A stretch of DNA of 64,000 bases from the NCBI GenBank assembly GCA_018378255.1, contig JAGZXV010000002.1, positions 45,605 through 109,604 of the forward strand. Reading direction: 5' to 3'. Position 1 is the first letter of the stretch. Each line of letters starts with the position of its first letter. A program made the translations under genes and the position numbers. A model generated the notes under the pieces. It saw only the letters and a program-made list of their open reading frames with translations, had not been told where the DNA came from and ran no database searches. The DNA is from Clostridiaceae bacterium (lineage in GTDB: Bacteria; Bacillota; Clostridia; Lachnospirales; Lachnospiraceae). Below, piece after piece: positions 34,418 through 43,599 of this stretch.

Positions 34418-35374
34418 TCAATCCTCCATATGGTCTGTCGTTTCATCCTCAAACAGCCAGGTCCGCGCAAAATTCATCCGTTCTCCCGGTTCTAATTCGA
34501 TTCGGCAGAAAACCTCAGTGCTGATCACATGTTCCACCGCCCACAGGGAAAAACGGTCAGGCAGAAAATGGCAGATTTCCCGGACACTGGCCAAGGATTT
34601 TTCATGGCTCAGTTTCCAGCTGTATTCGGGAAGCGTCCGGATTCCCTCTCCTCTTGTAATCTTGTGAAAAGTCTTCCCTTCCATACTGTCCTCCCACAGC
34701 AGGATATTTCCTTCCGTTTTGAGCATGGACGGGACCTCTTTATCGGGCACTCCCCTTTTATCCAGAGTTTTTATATCCCAGTCCCCATGCTCCAGCCGGC
34801 CGTCAAACGGTAAAAAAAGACGGTAGCCCGGACCGGCGCTCAGTCCGTCAATGGCTGTAAAATTATGCTGGAATTCAGCCAGTTCCAGTTTTCTGTTCCC
34901 CACATTTTCTATTGTTGTGGATACGGTCAGCGTATTATTATAAAGGGAGACTGCCTTTAATATCACAGCGGCAATTCCCATGCATTCTTTTGGAGTTTCC
35001 TTGAATATTATTTTATTTCCCCTGACTTCATAAGATTTCTCAAAGGGGCATACCTCATATGTTTTCCATTTATCAAAACGCATATTGTCTTCGATCTGCG
35101 TAAAAATCCCAACGCCTAATTTAGGGAATTTCTCTCCCTTTTTACTCTCACAGGCCAAGTCATTCCAGATAAATTCCGAACACAGTCCGAATCCATTGGT
35201 CGTAACCCGCCCTTTATCCAATTGTTCCGGTACACAGAAGGTGTGCCTGCCGTTTAAAGTCACCTGCTCTATCATCCCGCAGGAATCAAAACGCTGGCTT
35301 TCTGGTTCACATCCGGGCAGTCTGAATACGACTTCCAGATATTTATTTTTTAATATGGCTTTCCTCCCGGCCAT
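34418..35374 (-). CDS. Aldose-1-epimerase/mutarotase-like protein
   Basis: 318 aa, with AGGAGG 7 bases before ATG. A beta-sandwich sequence like galactose-mutarotase-related proteins: long alternating strands, AEFQHNFTAIDGLSAGPGYRL with a conserved His near residue 165, and no signal peptide. Catalytic residues of true mutarotases are not clearly conserved. It sits between lactonase and metallo-hydrolase genes, so a sugar-related substrate for the operon is plausible. The stop abuts the lactonase start. Confidence 0.65.
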   Translation of the reverse strand: MAGRKAILKNKYLEVVFRLPGCEPESQRFDSCGMIEQVTLNGRHTFCVPEQLDKGRVTTNGFGLCSEFIWNDLACESKKGEKFPKLGVGIFTQIEDNMRFDKWKTYEVCPFEKSYEVRGNKIIFKETPKECMGIAAVILKAVSLYNNTLTVSTTIENVGNRKLELAEFQHNFTAIDGLSAGPGYRLFLPFDGRLEHGDWDIKTLDKRGVPDKEVPSMLKTEGNILLWEDSMEGKTFHKITRGEGIRTLPEYSWKLSHEKSLASVREICHFLPDRFSLWAVEHVISTEVFCRIELEPGERMNFARTWLFEDETTDHMED

Positions 35375-35385
35375 TGTGCATCCTC

Positions 35386-36240
35386 CTATTCTTTCAAAAG
35401 ACTGCGGTTATAGATAATGCAGCAGTTTCCGTGATAGTGCATCCGTATGTCGGGATTGCCCGACTTTTCAGTAAAAATAGTCTCTCCCGGCGGGTCGCCC
35501 CAGGTCTTTTTATCCGCCGCCTCTTCACAGGCTGCCGCCAGATTCCTAGCCACATCAGCCCGGTGGGCTCTGTTCAGATGGCCGGCATACATGACGATAT
35601 CCTCCCCGGCAATGGAGAGAAACCGGCGGAGCATCCCGGCATATCCGTAAAGCCCCTGACGGTCAAGCTGCTTGATATGGACGTCGGCATTAATGGCATC
35701 ACCCACAAATGCAATTCCATCCCTTCGGCACAGATAGGCCAGGTGGCCTTTGGAATGGCCCGGGGTGGCTATAGGCTCAACCACAATCCCGCCTCCTAAA
35801 TCAAATGCATCCCCTTCTTTCACATCCTGAAACCGGCTGTCTTCATTTATCAGCATGTGTTCCCGGCAGTATTCCATCACCTCTTTATTATTGAGGCAGA
35901 AGGCATTCAGATCGCTTAACCGCCTTTCAGTCAGAACCGCCCGTGGGATCATCTCTAAGTCCAGTGGGTTTAAGTATGCTTTATCAAACAGCTTGGAAGC
36001 CCCGATATGGTCGATAGCGCCGTGGGTGCACAGACAGATCATGGGCTTTTTTGTTCCGGCAAATGATTCTATGAAAGTTCTTAAATCCCCGGTCATTCCC
36101 AGCCCGCTGTCTATGACCGCAACCGCATCTTCTCCAACAATGACCCCGATGGTAAAACGGTGGACCATAGAATAATTTTCTGTCACCACATAGATATGGT
36201 CCGATACCTTTTCATGGCTGTAAAAATTGATTTTATTCAT
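35386..36240 (-). CDS. MBL-fold hydrolase A, altered HxHxDH motif
   Basis: 284 aa, with GGAGG before ATG. Metallo-beta-lactamase fold: VIDSGLG, motif CTHGAIDHIG near residue 71, ATPGHSKGHLAYL and VGDAINADVH. The usual HxHxDH reads HGAIDH, so the second His (a Zn1 ligand) is Ala. It is a clear paralogue of the next gene: both start NFYSHE and share VTE-x-YSMVHRFTIGV and a DPPGETIF-x-NPDIRMH C-terminus. The start overlaps the stop of that gene by 8 bases. Confidence 0.87.
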   Translation of the reverse strand: MNKINFYSHEKVSDHIYVVTENYSMVHRFTIGVIVGEDAVAVIDSGLGMTGDLRTFIESFAGTKKPMICLCTHGAIDHIGASKLFDKAYLNPLDLEMIPRAVLTERRLSDLNAFCLNNKEVMEYCREHMLINEDSRFQDVKEGDAFDLGGGIVVEPIATPGHSKGHLAYLCRRDGIAFVGDAINADVHIKQLDRQGLYGYAGMLRRFLSIAGEDIVMYAGHLNRAHRADVARNLAAACEEAADKKTWGDPPGETIFTEKSGNPDIRMHYHGNCCIIYNRSLLKE

Positions 36241-37123
36241 TCTGCCCTCCGCTGCCTGCCGGCCCTTTCTTTATTTTTTCCCTGTTGTAAACAATACAGG
36301 TGTTGCTGCAGAAATGCATCCGTATATCAGGGTTATTATTCCTATCCTCAAAAATAGTTTCTCCCGGCGGATCCTGTTCCAGATTCCTGCCCTGAATCAG
36401 ATCTTCTGCTGCAGACACCAGACTGGCGGCAACCTTCATATCCATTGTGAGAGGGAGGTGAGCCGGATATACTTTCGAATCCGGTGAAACCATGCCGATA
36501 AACCGCTTCAAATAAGACTGGTACCGGATAAGCCCTTCTCTGTTCAGCTTCTTCAAATGCACATCTGTATTAACAGAATCTCCGGTAAACACATATCCCT
36601 CTTCCTGGTTATAAAAAGCCATGGACCCTTCCGAATGGCCCGGAATCCAGATTGCCCGGATCTTCACCCCGCCCAGATCAAACACATCGCCGTCCTTAAT
36701 ATCCAGACATTCTGTATCCCTGTTATCAATCATGTGCTCAGCACAATACTGCAAAACCTCTGCATTGCCCAGTGAAAAACCCTTTAAATCTTCAAGTCTC
36801 TGTTCCCGGTTCAGGGAAAAGTCATTCCGGGAAGGATAATCCAGCCAGCTTACATATGCCTCGTCAAAGGTCTTTGCACTTCCCATATGATCCGGATGGT
36901 TGTGGGTGGCTGCACAGATAATCGGTTTTCCCGTTCCAGTCAGCTGCTCAATATAGGGCCTTAATCCGCTGCCGCCGCCTAAACCGGCGTCAATTACCAG
37001 TATCTTTTCCTCCCCAATCACCACCCCGATTGTGAACCGGTGGACCATGGAATATCCTTCCGTAACCAGAATCAGCCGCTCCGACACCTGCTCGTGGCTG
37101 TAAAAATTCAATTCTTCTTTCAA
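36233..37123 (-). CDS. MBL-fold hydrolase B, canonical motif
   Basis: 296 aa from TTG 37123, preceded by AGAGGTGG and aligning with the start of paralogue A; an ATG at 37156 inside the upstream gene is the alternative (307 aa). Canonical metal site THNHPDH near residue 72, IPGHSEGSMAFY and TGDSVNTDVH. The fold covers lactonases, thioesterases and glyoxalases. Roughly 45% identical by eye to the neighbouring protein A, a tandem duplication. Of the three MBL genes here it is the only one with the full HxHxDH. Confidence 0.87.
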   Translation of the reverse strand: MKEELNFYSHEQVSERLILVTEGYSMVHRFTIGVVIGEEKILVIDAGLGGGSGLRPYIEQLTGTGKPIICAATHNHPDHMGSAKTFDEAYVSWLDYPSRNDFSLNREQRLEDLKGFSLGNAEVLQYCAEHMIDNRDTECLDIKDGDVFDLGGVKIRAIWIPGHSEGSMAFYNQEEGYVFTGDSVNTDVHLKKLNREGLIRYQSYLKRFIGMVSPDSKVYPAHLPLTMDMKVAASLVSAAEDLIQGRNLEQDPPGETIFEDRNNNPDIRMHFCSNTCIVYNREKIKKGPAGSGGQNE

Positions 37124-37136
37124 CTGTCCACCTCTT

Positions 37137-38087
37137 TTATCCAACACTGTTTTCATTATAGGAAATTACACCCAGGCCTTTTACAAACTTAAACCGGTTC
37201 AGCCTTCCTTTCGCATCCATTTCCTCATAATCACAGTTCCCGCTGTTTTCTAATATTTCCGCACATACGTCCAGCATATTCTGCACCACTGAATTATCAA
37301 TATCCACAATAAAATGGCCTGGAAACAAGGTGTCAAATTCCGCTGTTCTTTTCACCAGCTTTTCCAGTTCCTTCTTAAAAGCCCTGACCGTGGCAAATTC
37401 ACCATATGGCATATCCGGCTTCGGGCCGTTGAGGCCTACCCTCATGCTGATAAATGCATCTCCGCAGAATAATATCCTGTTTCTTTTATCCAGAAACCCT
37501 GTATGGCCCGCGTGATGGCCCGGAAGCAGAATCAGCTCCACTTCATAGCCACCCCCCAAATCAAAAACATGGTTATTTTCACAGCTGATGATCCCATATT
37601 TCTTAAACGGAATGATGTCATTTTTATCAAAATCCAGCCAGATTCCTTTTCCTTCTTCATCCGTCAGATAATCCCACAAATGGGGCGTCTGTTCTTTCTG
37701 CAGATAGGGTGCTGTAAACTTATGGCAGTAAACCTGGTCGAACTGGCAGTTTCCATAAGAATGATCATAAGAGGAGTGGGTATTCACCACCACAACCGGC
37801 ATTCCTCCTGTTATCTCATCCACCAGGCCTTTTAAGTTCCCGATGCCAAAGCTGGTATCTATCAGCATGGCTTTCTCGGGCCCTATGATCAGATACATCC
37901 ATGGCGCGCCCATACCGTCGGCACTGTCAGTCAGAATCCCGTATACATTATCCCGGAATTGGTAAACTTCGGCGTAAGGATCGATCTCATACTCCCGCTT
38001 CGTCTTATTGTACAGGCGAAGTTCCTTCATCCACGCCTTGCTTAAAGGTTCAATTGGTTCCCGTTCAATTAGCACTTTTGATTTCAT
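37137..38087 (-). CDS. MBL-fold hydrolase C, altered HxHxDH motif
   Basis: 316 aa, with GAGGGAAAC before ATG. More diverged from A and B. Reads AMLIDTSFGIGN, then THSSYDHSYG near residue 101 (HxSxDH instead of HxHxDH), LILLPGHHAGHTGFL and CGDAFISMRVG. The missing second His should weaken the Zn1 site, as in hydrolase A. No signal peptide. It lies 21 bases after the carboxylesterase gene in the same operon, so the three MBL enzymes are made together. Confidence 0.87.
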   Translation of the reverse strand: MKSKVLIEREPIEPLSKAWMKELRLYNKTKREYEIDPYAEVYQFRDNVYGILTDSADGMGAPWMYLIIGPEKAMLIDTSFGIGNLKGLVDEITGGMPVVVVNTHSSYDHSYGNCQFDQVYCHKFTAPYLQKEQTPHLWDYLTDEEGKGIWLDFDKNDIIPFKKYGIISCENNHVFDLGGGYEVELILLPGHHAGHTGFLDKRNRILFCGDAFISMRVGLNGPKPDMPYGEFATVRAFKKELEKLVKRTAEFDTLFPGHFIVDIDNSVVQNMLDVCAEILENSGNCDYEEMDAKGRLNRFKFVKGLGVISYNENSVG

Positions 38088-38108
38088 GTTTCCCTCTTCT
38101 TTCTCAAC

Positions 38109-39773
38109 TCAATAAGAAATCTCATATTCCCGGCAGGCGAATTCATACATGAGGGCGTCCAGGCCTGAATCCACTCCCTGATGCCCTTCGGCATGTTCAC
38201 ATAATTCCATATAGCCGTAATTCTCTCCGGTTGACGGCCAGTATGGAAGGCCATCCCCGTTGGGATTCCCGGTTTTCATAAAATTCACCCAATAAGAGCT
38301 GAGCATATCGGCAACCTTATAGTCCACCTCCCGCCATGGTCTGGTAGGCGGTACACCTTCTCTCATGGACGCAAATGTATACCACAGCTCAGAAGAATGC
38401 CAGGCCAGCAAGCGCATGGGATCACGCCTCGTTCCATAGTCCTCCGGGCGCACTGGTTCCAGATGTGTCCAGAAATATGTATAGACTTTGTTTTCTGGAT
38501 GAGCGGTTCCTATAAAGCGTCCGAACAGCCGGTGCATCATCACGCTTTTGCAAAGCCCTGTTTTTCCTCTGCCGCATAGCCCCAGAGTAGCCAGCTTTCT
38601 GGCCGTATACCAGGCGTTTTCATCCGTCACCTTTACAAGACTGGGAAAATCATACTTATCATAGAGATCACCCAGCAGTTCTTTGAAATGGCTATAGAAG
38701 TCGTCCGCATTCTCGATTTTGTTCTTAGCTTCAAAACCTAAATTAGAAGAGTTGCCGTAATGGGAAATAAAATATAAGGACTCCTCCCTCGGGTTAAATA
38801 CATTGCCCTCTCCAAGATTCGTACCGCCCAGAAAATCCACATTGGAAGCAAACTGCTCTAAATTCTCACGGATGGTCGGAAATGGCAGATAGAGTCCATC
38901 ACAGCACATATCCCCTGGAAGCTGGTTTCTTTCCACTTCACCGCTGAACAGCCGGTTTGCATCGATTTTCCTCAGTTCATCCAAAGAAAGATCCGGGTCT
39001 ATGCCAATTCTTTCCAGATATTCTTTTCCATGGTCTTCCGCCTCTTTTAATGGTGCATACTTCATAAACCATAGAAACCAGCTCTGACAGATCACCCTTC
39101 TCACCCTGCCTTTTGACATGGGAGAACCGGCAATTGCCATAGCCCGGTGGCTTCCGCCCGACTGCCCACCCACAGTGATATTATCGGGATCACCGCCAAA
39201 TGCTTCAATATTGTTGTATACCCAGTCCAGCGCCTTAATCTGATCCATCAGCCCATAATTTCCGCTCTGCCCCTGCTCTTTTGTCAGCTGTGGAAGGGAA
39301 AAATATCCGAATAAATTAAGCCTCTGCCCTACCAGCACCACTATGGCGCCTTTTCTGGCCATTTCCTCCGGGTTAAATTCCACTTCATAGGAGTAGCCAT
39401 TGGTTAAACCGCCTCCGTGATACCACATATATACAGGGCGTTTTTCCCCTGCCGACTGGGCCCCTGTGCAGATATTGATATATAAGCAGTCCTCGCTCAT
39501 CTCCGGATAAGGCATGTAATAGTAGTCCTCATCTGAAATAAGGGAACCTTCAATATTATCATACTTTAATTTTTGAATGCACATGGGGCCATAGGTATCC
39601 ATCGTGCGCACGCCTTCCCAGGATTTTGGGTCCGCCGGCGGCGCCCAGCGCAGGTCTCCCACCGGAGGAGCAGCATACGGGATGCCGCGAAACTCTGTAA
39701 TCCCTTCATATTTCCCTTTCAGTTCAATTCCCTTCATGCTGCCGCAGGATGTATTTACAATTCCAATTCCCAT
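38109..39773 (-). CDS. Type-B carboxylesterase
   Basis: 554 aa from ATG 39773, with AAGGAG upstream; an ATG at 39794 precedes the ribosome-binding site. Carboxylesterase/lipase family: EFRGIPYAAPPVGDLRW near residue 30, oxyanion-hole WYHGGGLTNG, nucleophile in ITVGGQSGGSHR near residue 200, Glu in GGTNLGEGNVF and His in LAWHSSELWYTF. No signal peptide, so it acts in the cytoplasm on imported esters. First enzyme gene after the transporter genes. Confidence 0.9.
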   Translation of the reverse strand: MGIGIVNTSCGSMKGIELKGKYEGITEFRGIPYAAPPVGDLRWAPPADPKSWEGVRTMDTYGPMCIQKLKYDNIEGSLISDEDYYYMPYPEMSEDCLYINICTGAQSAGEKRPVYMWYHGGGLTNGYSYEVEFNPEEMARKGAIVVLVGQRLNLFGYFSLPQLTKEQGQSGNYGLMDQIKALDWVYNNIEAFGGDPDNITVGGQSGGSHRAMAIAGSPMSKGRVRRVICQSWFLWFMKYAPLKEAEDHGKEYLERIGIDPDLSLDELRKIDANRLFSGEVERNQLPGDMCCDGLYLPFPTIRENLEQFASNVDFLGGTNLGEGNVFNPREESLYFISHYGNSSNLGFEAKNKIENADDFYSHFKELLGDLYDKYDFPSLVKVTDENAWYTARKLATLGLCGRGKTGLCKSVMMHRLFGRFIGTAHPENKVYTYFWTHLEPVRPEDYGTRRDPMRLLAWHSSELWYTFASMREGVPPTRPWREVDYKVADMLSSYWVNFMKTGNPNGDGLPYWPSTGENYGYMELCEHAEGHQGVDSGLDALMYEFACREYEISY

Positions 39774-39794
39774 AATTCTATCTCCTTTGCCCAT

Positions 39795-40790
39795 TTAAGA
39801 AAGTTCTTTGGATTTTTGTCTGCTCTGCCGCCAATAGGGACAGGCGACATAATGACCTTCCTCCACCTCTTTTAATTCCGGCGTTTCCTTGCTGCAGTTC
39901 TCGCACGCCATCCAGCACCTGGGTGCAAACCGGCATCCCGGCTTGGGGTTCAGAGGGCTTGGCACGTCTCCGTTTAACACGATCCGCTCCATCTTAGTAT
40001 CAAATTCAATTTTCGGTACTGCTGAAAGCAGGGCGATGGAATAAGGATGATATGTGTTCTCAAATATGACGTCGGTAGGCGCAAGTTCCACAATCTGCCC
40101 CAGATACATAACGGCTACCCGGTTGGAAATATGGCGGACTACACTCAGGTCATGGGAAACAAACAGATACGTCAGCCCCATTTTTTTCTGAATATTCATT
40201 AACAAATTAATGATCGTAGCCTGAACTGATACATCCAGGGCAGAAACGGGCTCATCACACACAATAAACCTGGGATTTAAGGCCAGCGCCCTGGCGATCC
40301 CAACCATCTGGCGCTTTCCGCCGTCCAGTTCGTGCGGAAACTTTTCCAGCACATAGGGTTCCAGTCCCACCATGTCCGCCATCTCTTCCACCCGCTTTTC
40401 AAGTTCTTCTCCCTTTGCCATCTTATGGATCTGAAGGGGAGATTTAAGAATCGACCGGACGGTCTGGCGCGGATTTAAAGAAGAATAGGGGTCCTGAAAA
40501 ACCATCTGCATCTGTGATCTCAACTGGTGCCGCCGTCCTTTTCCCGCCGTAACAAGGTCGGTCCCGTCATATATGATCTTTCCCTCTGTGGCCTCAGCCA
40601 GCTGCATCAGCACATTTCCCACTGTACTTTTACCGCATCCGCTTTCACCAACCAGGCCCAATGTCTCATTTTCATAGATGTTAAGGGATATGTCATCAAC
40701 CGCATGCAGTTCCCCCTTACCCGGAATCTCAAAATATTTCTTTAAATGCTCAATCTGAAGCAGCGGTTGTGTACCTTGACCTGCGTTCAT
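39795..40790 (-). CDS. Oligopeptide-type ABC transporter ATP-binding protein (OppF-like)
   Basis: 331 aa from ATG 40790, 8 bases after GGAG; this start lies 41 bases inside the upstream ATPase gene. Walker A GESGCGKST, Walker B RFIVCDEPVSALD, and a signature region altered to ELDGGKRQ (normally LSGGQ-like). The C-terminal Cys-rich stretch (CRFAPRCWMACENCSK) is the cluster found in many Opp/Dpp ATPases. It powers the permease pair with the OppD-like partner. Confidence 0.9.
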   Translation of the reverse strand: MNAGQGTQPLLQIEHLKKYFEIPGKGELHAVDDISLNIYENETLGLVGESGCGKSTVGNVLMQLAEATEGKIIYDGTDLVTAGKGRRHQLRSQMQMVFQDPYSSLNPRQTVRSILKSPLQIHKMAKGEELEKRVEEMADMVGLEPYVLEKFPHELDGGKRQMVGIARALALNPRFIVCDEPVSALDVSVQATIINLLMNIQKKMGLTYLFVSHDLSVVRHISNRVAVMYLGQIVELAPTDVIFENTYHPYSIALLSAVPKIEFDTKMERIVLNGDVPSPLNPKPGCRFAPRCWMACENCSKETPELKEVEEGHYVACPYWRQSRQKSKELS

Positions 40791-41754
40791 GTTCTTCACT
40801 CCTCTCCCAGCATGCCACGTAATGTTCTTCATTTAATTTAACAAGCGACGGTATCCCTTCCCGGCATTGCTGCGTGCAGTATCCGCATCTGGGATGAAAG
40901 GCGCATCCGCCCGGCATCCTTTGTGCATTCACCACGGTTCCCGGAATAGAAACCAGCTCTTCTCTCGGCCCTTCCAGCTTGGGAATGGCGTTTAAAAGCC
41001 CGATGGTATACCAGTGCTGGGGGCGGCTGAACACTTCTTTCACCGTCCCATATTCCACAATGGTTCCTCCGTACATAATGGCAACTTTCTGACAGAGTTC
41101 GGAGATAATACCGAGATTGTGGGTTATCATTAAAAGGGACGTATTATATTCTTTCTGCAGATTCTTCATCAATTCCAGAATCTGCGCCTGGATGGTAACA
41201 TCCAGCGCGGTTGTCGGCTCATCACAGATCAGAAGTTCAGGAGAACAGGCCAGCGCCGCCGCAATTCCCACACGCTGCCTCATTCCACCTGAAAACTGGT
41301 GGGGATAATCGTTCATCCGGAAATCTGCAATGCCGACCAGGCGCATTAGATTTGCCGCTTCCTTATGGAGCTCCTGTTTTTTCAGGTTCTTATGTTTTTC
41401 CAACACCATTTCTATCTGATGCCCCACGGTAAACACTGGATTTAACGAACTCAGGGGATTCTGGAATACCATGGCGATCTTGCTTCCCCGGATATTCTCC
41501 AGCTTCTTCTCTTTCATATGTACCAGGGATTCTCCGTCAAATGTAATATCCCCTTTTGTAATGTATCCGATTTTGTCCGGGAGCAGATTCAGGATCGATA
41601 ATGCGGTTGTGGTTTTTCCTGCTCCGCTCTCTCCTACCAATCCTATGGCCTCGCCTTTATGTATCGTAAAGTTTAAGCCGTTCACCGCCTTTGCAACTGT
41701 GCCTCCGGAACGGTATTCCACGTATAAATCCGAAATTTTTAGTAATTCTTCCAT
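40750..41754 (-). CDS. Oligopeptide-type ABC transporter ATP-binding protein (OppD-like)
   Basis: 334 aa from ATG 41754, with TAGGAA upstream. Walker A GESGAGKTT, signature FSGGMRQRVGIA, Walker B LLICDEPTTALD, and the C-terminal PGCAFHPRCGYCTQQC cluster typical of OppD/DppD. Its stop lies 41 bases inside the OppF-like frame. Energises import through the two permeases encoded upstream. Confidence 0.92.
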   Translation of the reverse strand: MEELLKISDLYVEYRSGGTVAKAVNGLNFTIHKGEAIGLVGESGAGKTTTALSILNLLPDKIGYITKGDITFDGESLVHMKEKKLENIRGSKIAMVFQNPLSSLNPVFTVGHQIEMVLEKHKNLKKQELHKEAANLMRLVGIADFRMNDYPHQFSGGMRQRVGIAAALACSPELLICDEPTTALDVTIQAQILELMKNLQKEYNTSLLMITHNLGIISELCQKVAIMYGGTIVEYGTVKEVFSRPQHWYTIGLLNAIPKLEGPREELVSIPGTVVNAQRMPGGCAFHPRCGYCTQQCREGIPSLVKLNEEHYVACWERSEEHERRSRYTTAASD

Positions 41755-41790
41755 ACAGGTTCCTACTTTCTTTCCCATTAAAGCCGATGG

Positions 41791-42645
41791 CTAATCTTTA
41801 TTTTTCGGGTCAAAAATATCTCTGATCCCGTCTCCCAGGAAGTTAAATGACAATACCGTCAGCATCAGCGCAATGCCCGGTACCACCACGATCCAGGGGG
41901 CGGTTCCTATATACTCCCTCCCGTCGGAAAGCATGGTTCCCCAGGCCGGAGTGGGAAGGGGAACGCCCATACCCAGATAGCTCATGCTGGCTTCAATCAG
42001 AATAACGGTTCCCAGGTTCTGCGTTGCATTGATTATGACCTGTGTCAAAACGTTTGGAAATACTTCCTTTGCCATAATTCTAACGTCGCTGGCGCCTAAA
42101 AGTTTGGCCGCATTGACATAATCGGAGGTTCTGATTGTCAGAACAACTCCCCTGACCACCCTGGACATGGTCAGCCAGTTAGTCAGCGTTAAAACAAAGA
42201 TCAGGTTCGTATAACTGCTCCCCATAACAGCCACAACGCAGACTGCCAGAAGAAGGGATGGAGTTGCCATCATAATATCGCAGAAACGCATGATGACGGT
42301 ATCCACTCCGCCGCCGTAATAACCGGCTAAAAGTCCCAGGACGATTCCTGCAATTGAGCTGAATATCACCACAGAGAAGGAGATAAAAAGTGAAACCCGG
42401 CCTCCCATCAGTACTCTGGTTAAAACATCACGGCCCAGCGGGTCAGTTCCGAAAATATGGCCGCCAAATCCATTGGATAGCCAATCAGGCGGAGACAGCC
42501 GGACCGCCAGATTGGCGGCTGTGGGATCATACCGTACAAACCATGGAGAAAGGGCACACAAAAGAAGAATGATCAGTACCCCGGCTCCTCCAAGAATAAA
42601 ATATTTATTTTTTGACATTTTTCTAAGAAGGCTTTTTCTGTCCAT
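41791..42645 (-). CDS. Dipeptide/oligopeptide-type ABC permease (DppC-like)
   Basis: 284 aa, with GGGAGG before ATG. Six predicted helices. The N-terminal DppC pattern GTDPLGRDVLTRVLMGGRVS and the EAA-loop stretch VNAAKLLGASDVRIMAKEVFPN, which contacts the ATPases, are present. Forms the membrane pore with the DppB-like protein. Confidence 0.93.
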   Translation of the reverse strand: MDRKSLLRKMSKNKYFILGGAGVLIILLLCALSPWFVRYDPTAANLAVRLSPPDWLSNGFGGHIFGTDPLGRDVLTRVLMGGRVSLFISFSVVIFSSIAGIVLGLLAGYYGGGVDTVIMRFCDIMMATPSLLLAVCVVAVMGSSYTNLIFVLTLTNWLTMSRVVRGVVLTIRTSDYVNAAKLLGASDVRIMAKEVFPNVLTQVIINATQNLGTVILIEASMSYLGMGVPLPTPAWGTMLSDGREYIGTAPWIVVVPGIALMLTVLSFNFLGDGIRDIFDPKNKD

Positions 42646-42656
42646 TGTGACCTCCC

Positions 42657-43577
42657 TTAATTGAACGATACACGTTTATCAATAAACGTATACAGGATAT
42701 CGACTACCAGATTGCAGGCCACGAATATAAATGCAGAAATCAACAGAGAAGATTGAACCAACTGGAAATCCCTGGCCTTAATGGCGGTTATGGTTAACTG
42801 TCCAAGTCCCGGCCACCCGAATATGGATTCAATTACCATGGAACCGCACAGCATTGAACCTACCTGCGCCCCAATGACGGTAATAACCGGAAGCAGAGCA
42901 TTTTTAAATGCATATATGGTGTTGACTTTCATTCTGCTGATTCCTCTCGCCCTTGTGGCCGTAATATAATCTTCCTGAAGCACATCCACCATGCCGGAAC
43001 GCATTAGGCGGGTGGCCAGCGAGGAGAACTGGAATGCCAGGCACAGAGCAGGCATAATCATATATTTAATGCCTCCTGATCCCTGGGTGGGCAGCCATCT
43101 GAGCATAACGCCGAACACCAGGATCAGCAGAAGCCCCAGCCATACCGGCGACAGAGACTGCCCCAGCAGCGCCCAAAAGATAGCAAATATATCAATTCCC
43201 GATCCTTTTTTCACCCCTGCTATCACCCCCAGAGGAATGGATATGAGAAGCGAAAATATCATGGCCACCACAGTCAGCTTCGCCGTATAAGGCAGACGTC
43301 CCGCAATCAGTTCCGCCACCGTCTTTTTATAATTGTAGGAATATCCCAAGTCTCCCTTCAGGATTCCTTTCATATATGTAACATACTGCACCACATAGGG
43401 CTGATCAAGTCCCATCCGTTCCCGCTGAGCCTCTACCTCTTCTTCGGTGGCGGTATCCGGCAGGCAGAGCCTCGCCGGATCACCGCCGCCAAGCCTCACC
43501 AGGAAGAAGGACATAATGCTGACCCCGATTAAAACTATAATGGTGGAAATGATTCGTTTTATAACTTTTTTAGCCAT
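42657..43577 (-). CDS. Dipeptide/oligopeptide-type ABC permease (DppB-like)
   Basis: 306 aa, with GGGGAGAGG before ATG. Typical DppB N-terminus (IISTIIVLIGVSIMSFFLVR) and FGYSYNYKK-like region, then EAA loop DYITATRARGISRMKVNTIY. Six helices. It lies 11 bases upstream of the DppC-like gene and directly after the binding protein gene. Confidence 0.93.
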   Translation of the reverse strand: MAKKVIKRIISTIIVLIGVSIMSFFLVRLGGGDPARLCLPDTATEEEVEAQRERMGLDQPYVVQYVTYMKGILKGDLGYSYNYKKTVAELIAGRLPYTAKLTVVAMIFSLLISIPLGVIAGVKKGSGIDIFAIFWALLGQSLSPVWLGLLLILVFGVMLRWLPTQGSGGIKYMIMPALCLAFQFSSLATRLMRSGMVDVLQEDYITATRARGISRMKVNTIYAFKNALLPVITVIGAQVGSMLCGSMVIESIFGWPGLGQLTITAIKARDFQLVQSSLLISAFIFVACNLVVDILYTFIDKRVSFN

Positions 43578-43599
43578 AAGATCCTCTCCCCTGCTTCAC

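Noticed and set aside
36233..37156. Longer MBL hydrolase B starting at ATG 37156
   Set aside because: That ATG lies inside the upstream gene with no ribosome-binding site. TTG 37123 follows AGAGGTGG and matches the start of the paralogue.
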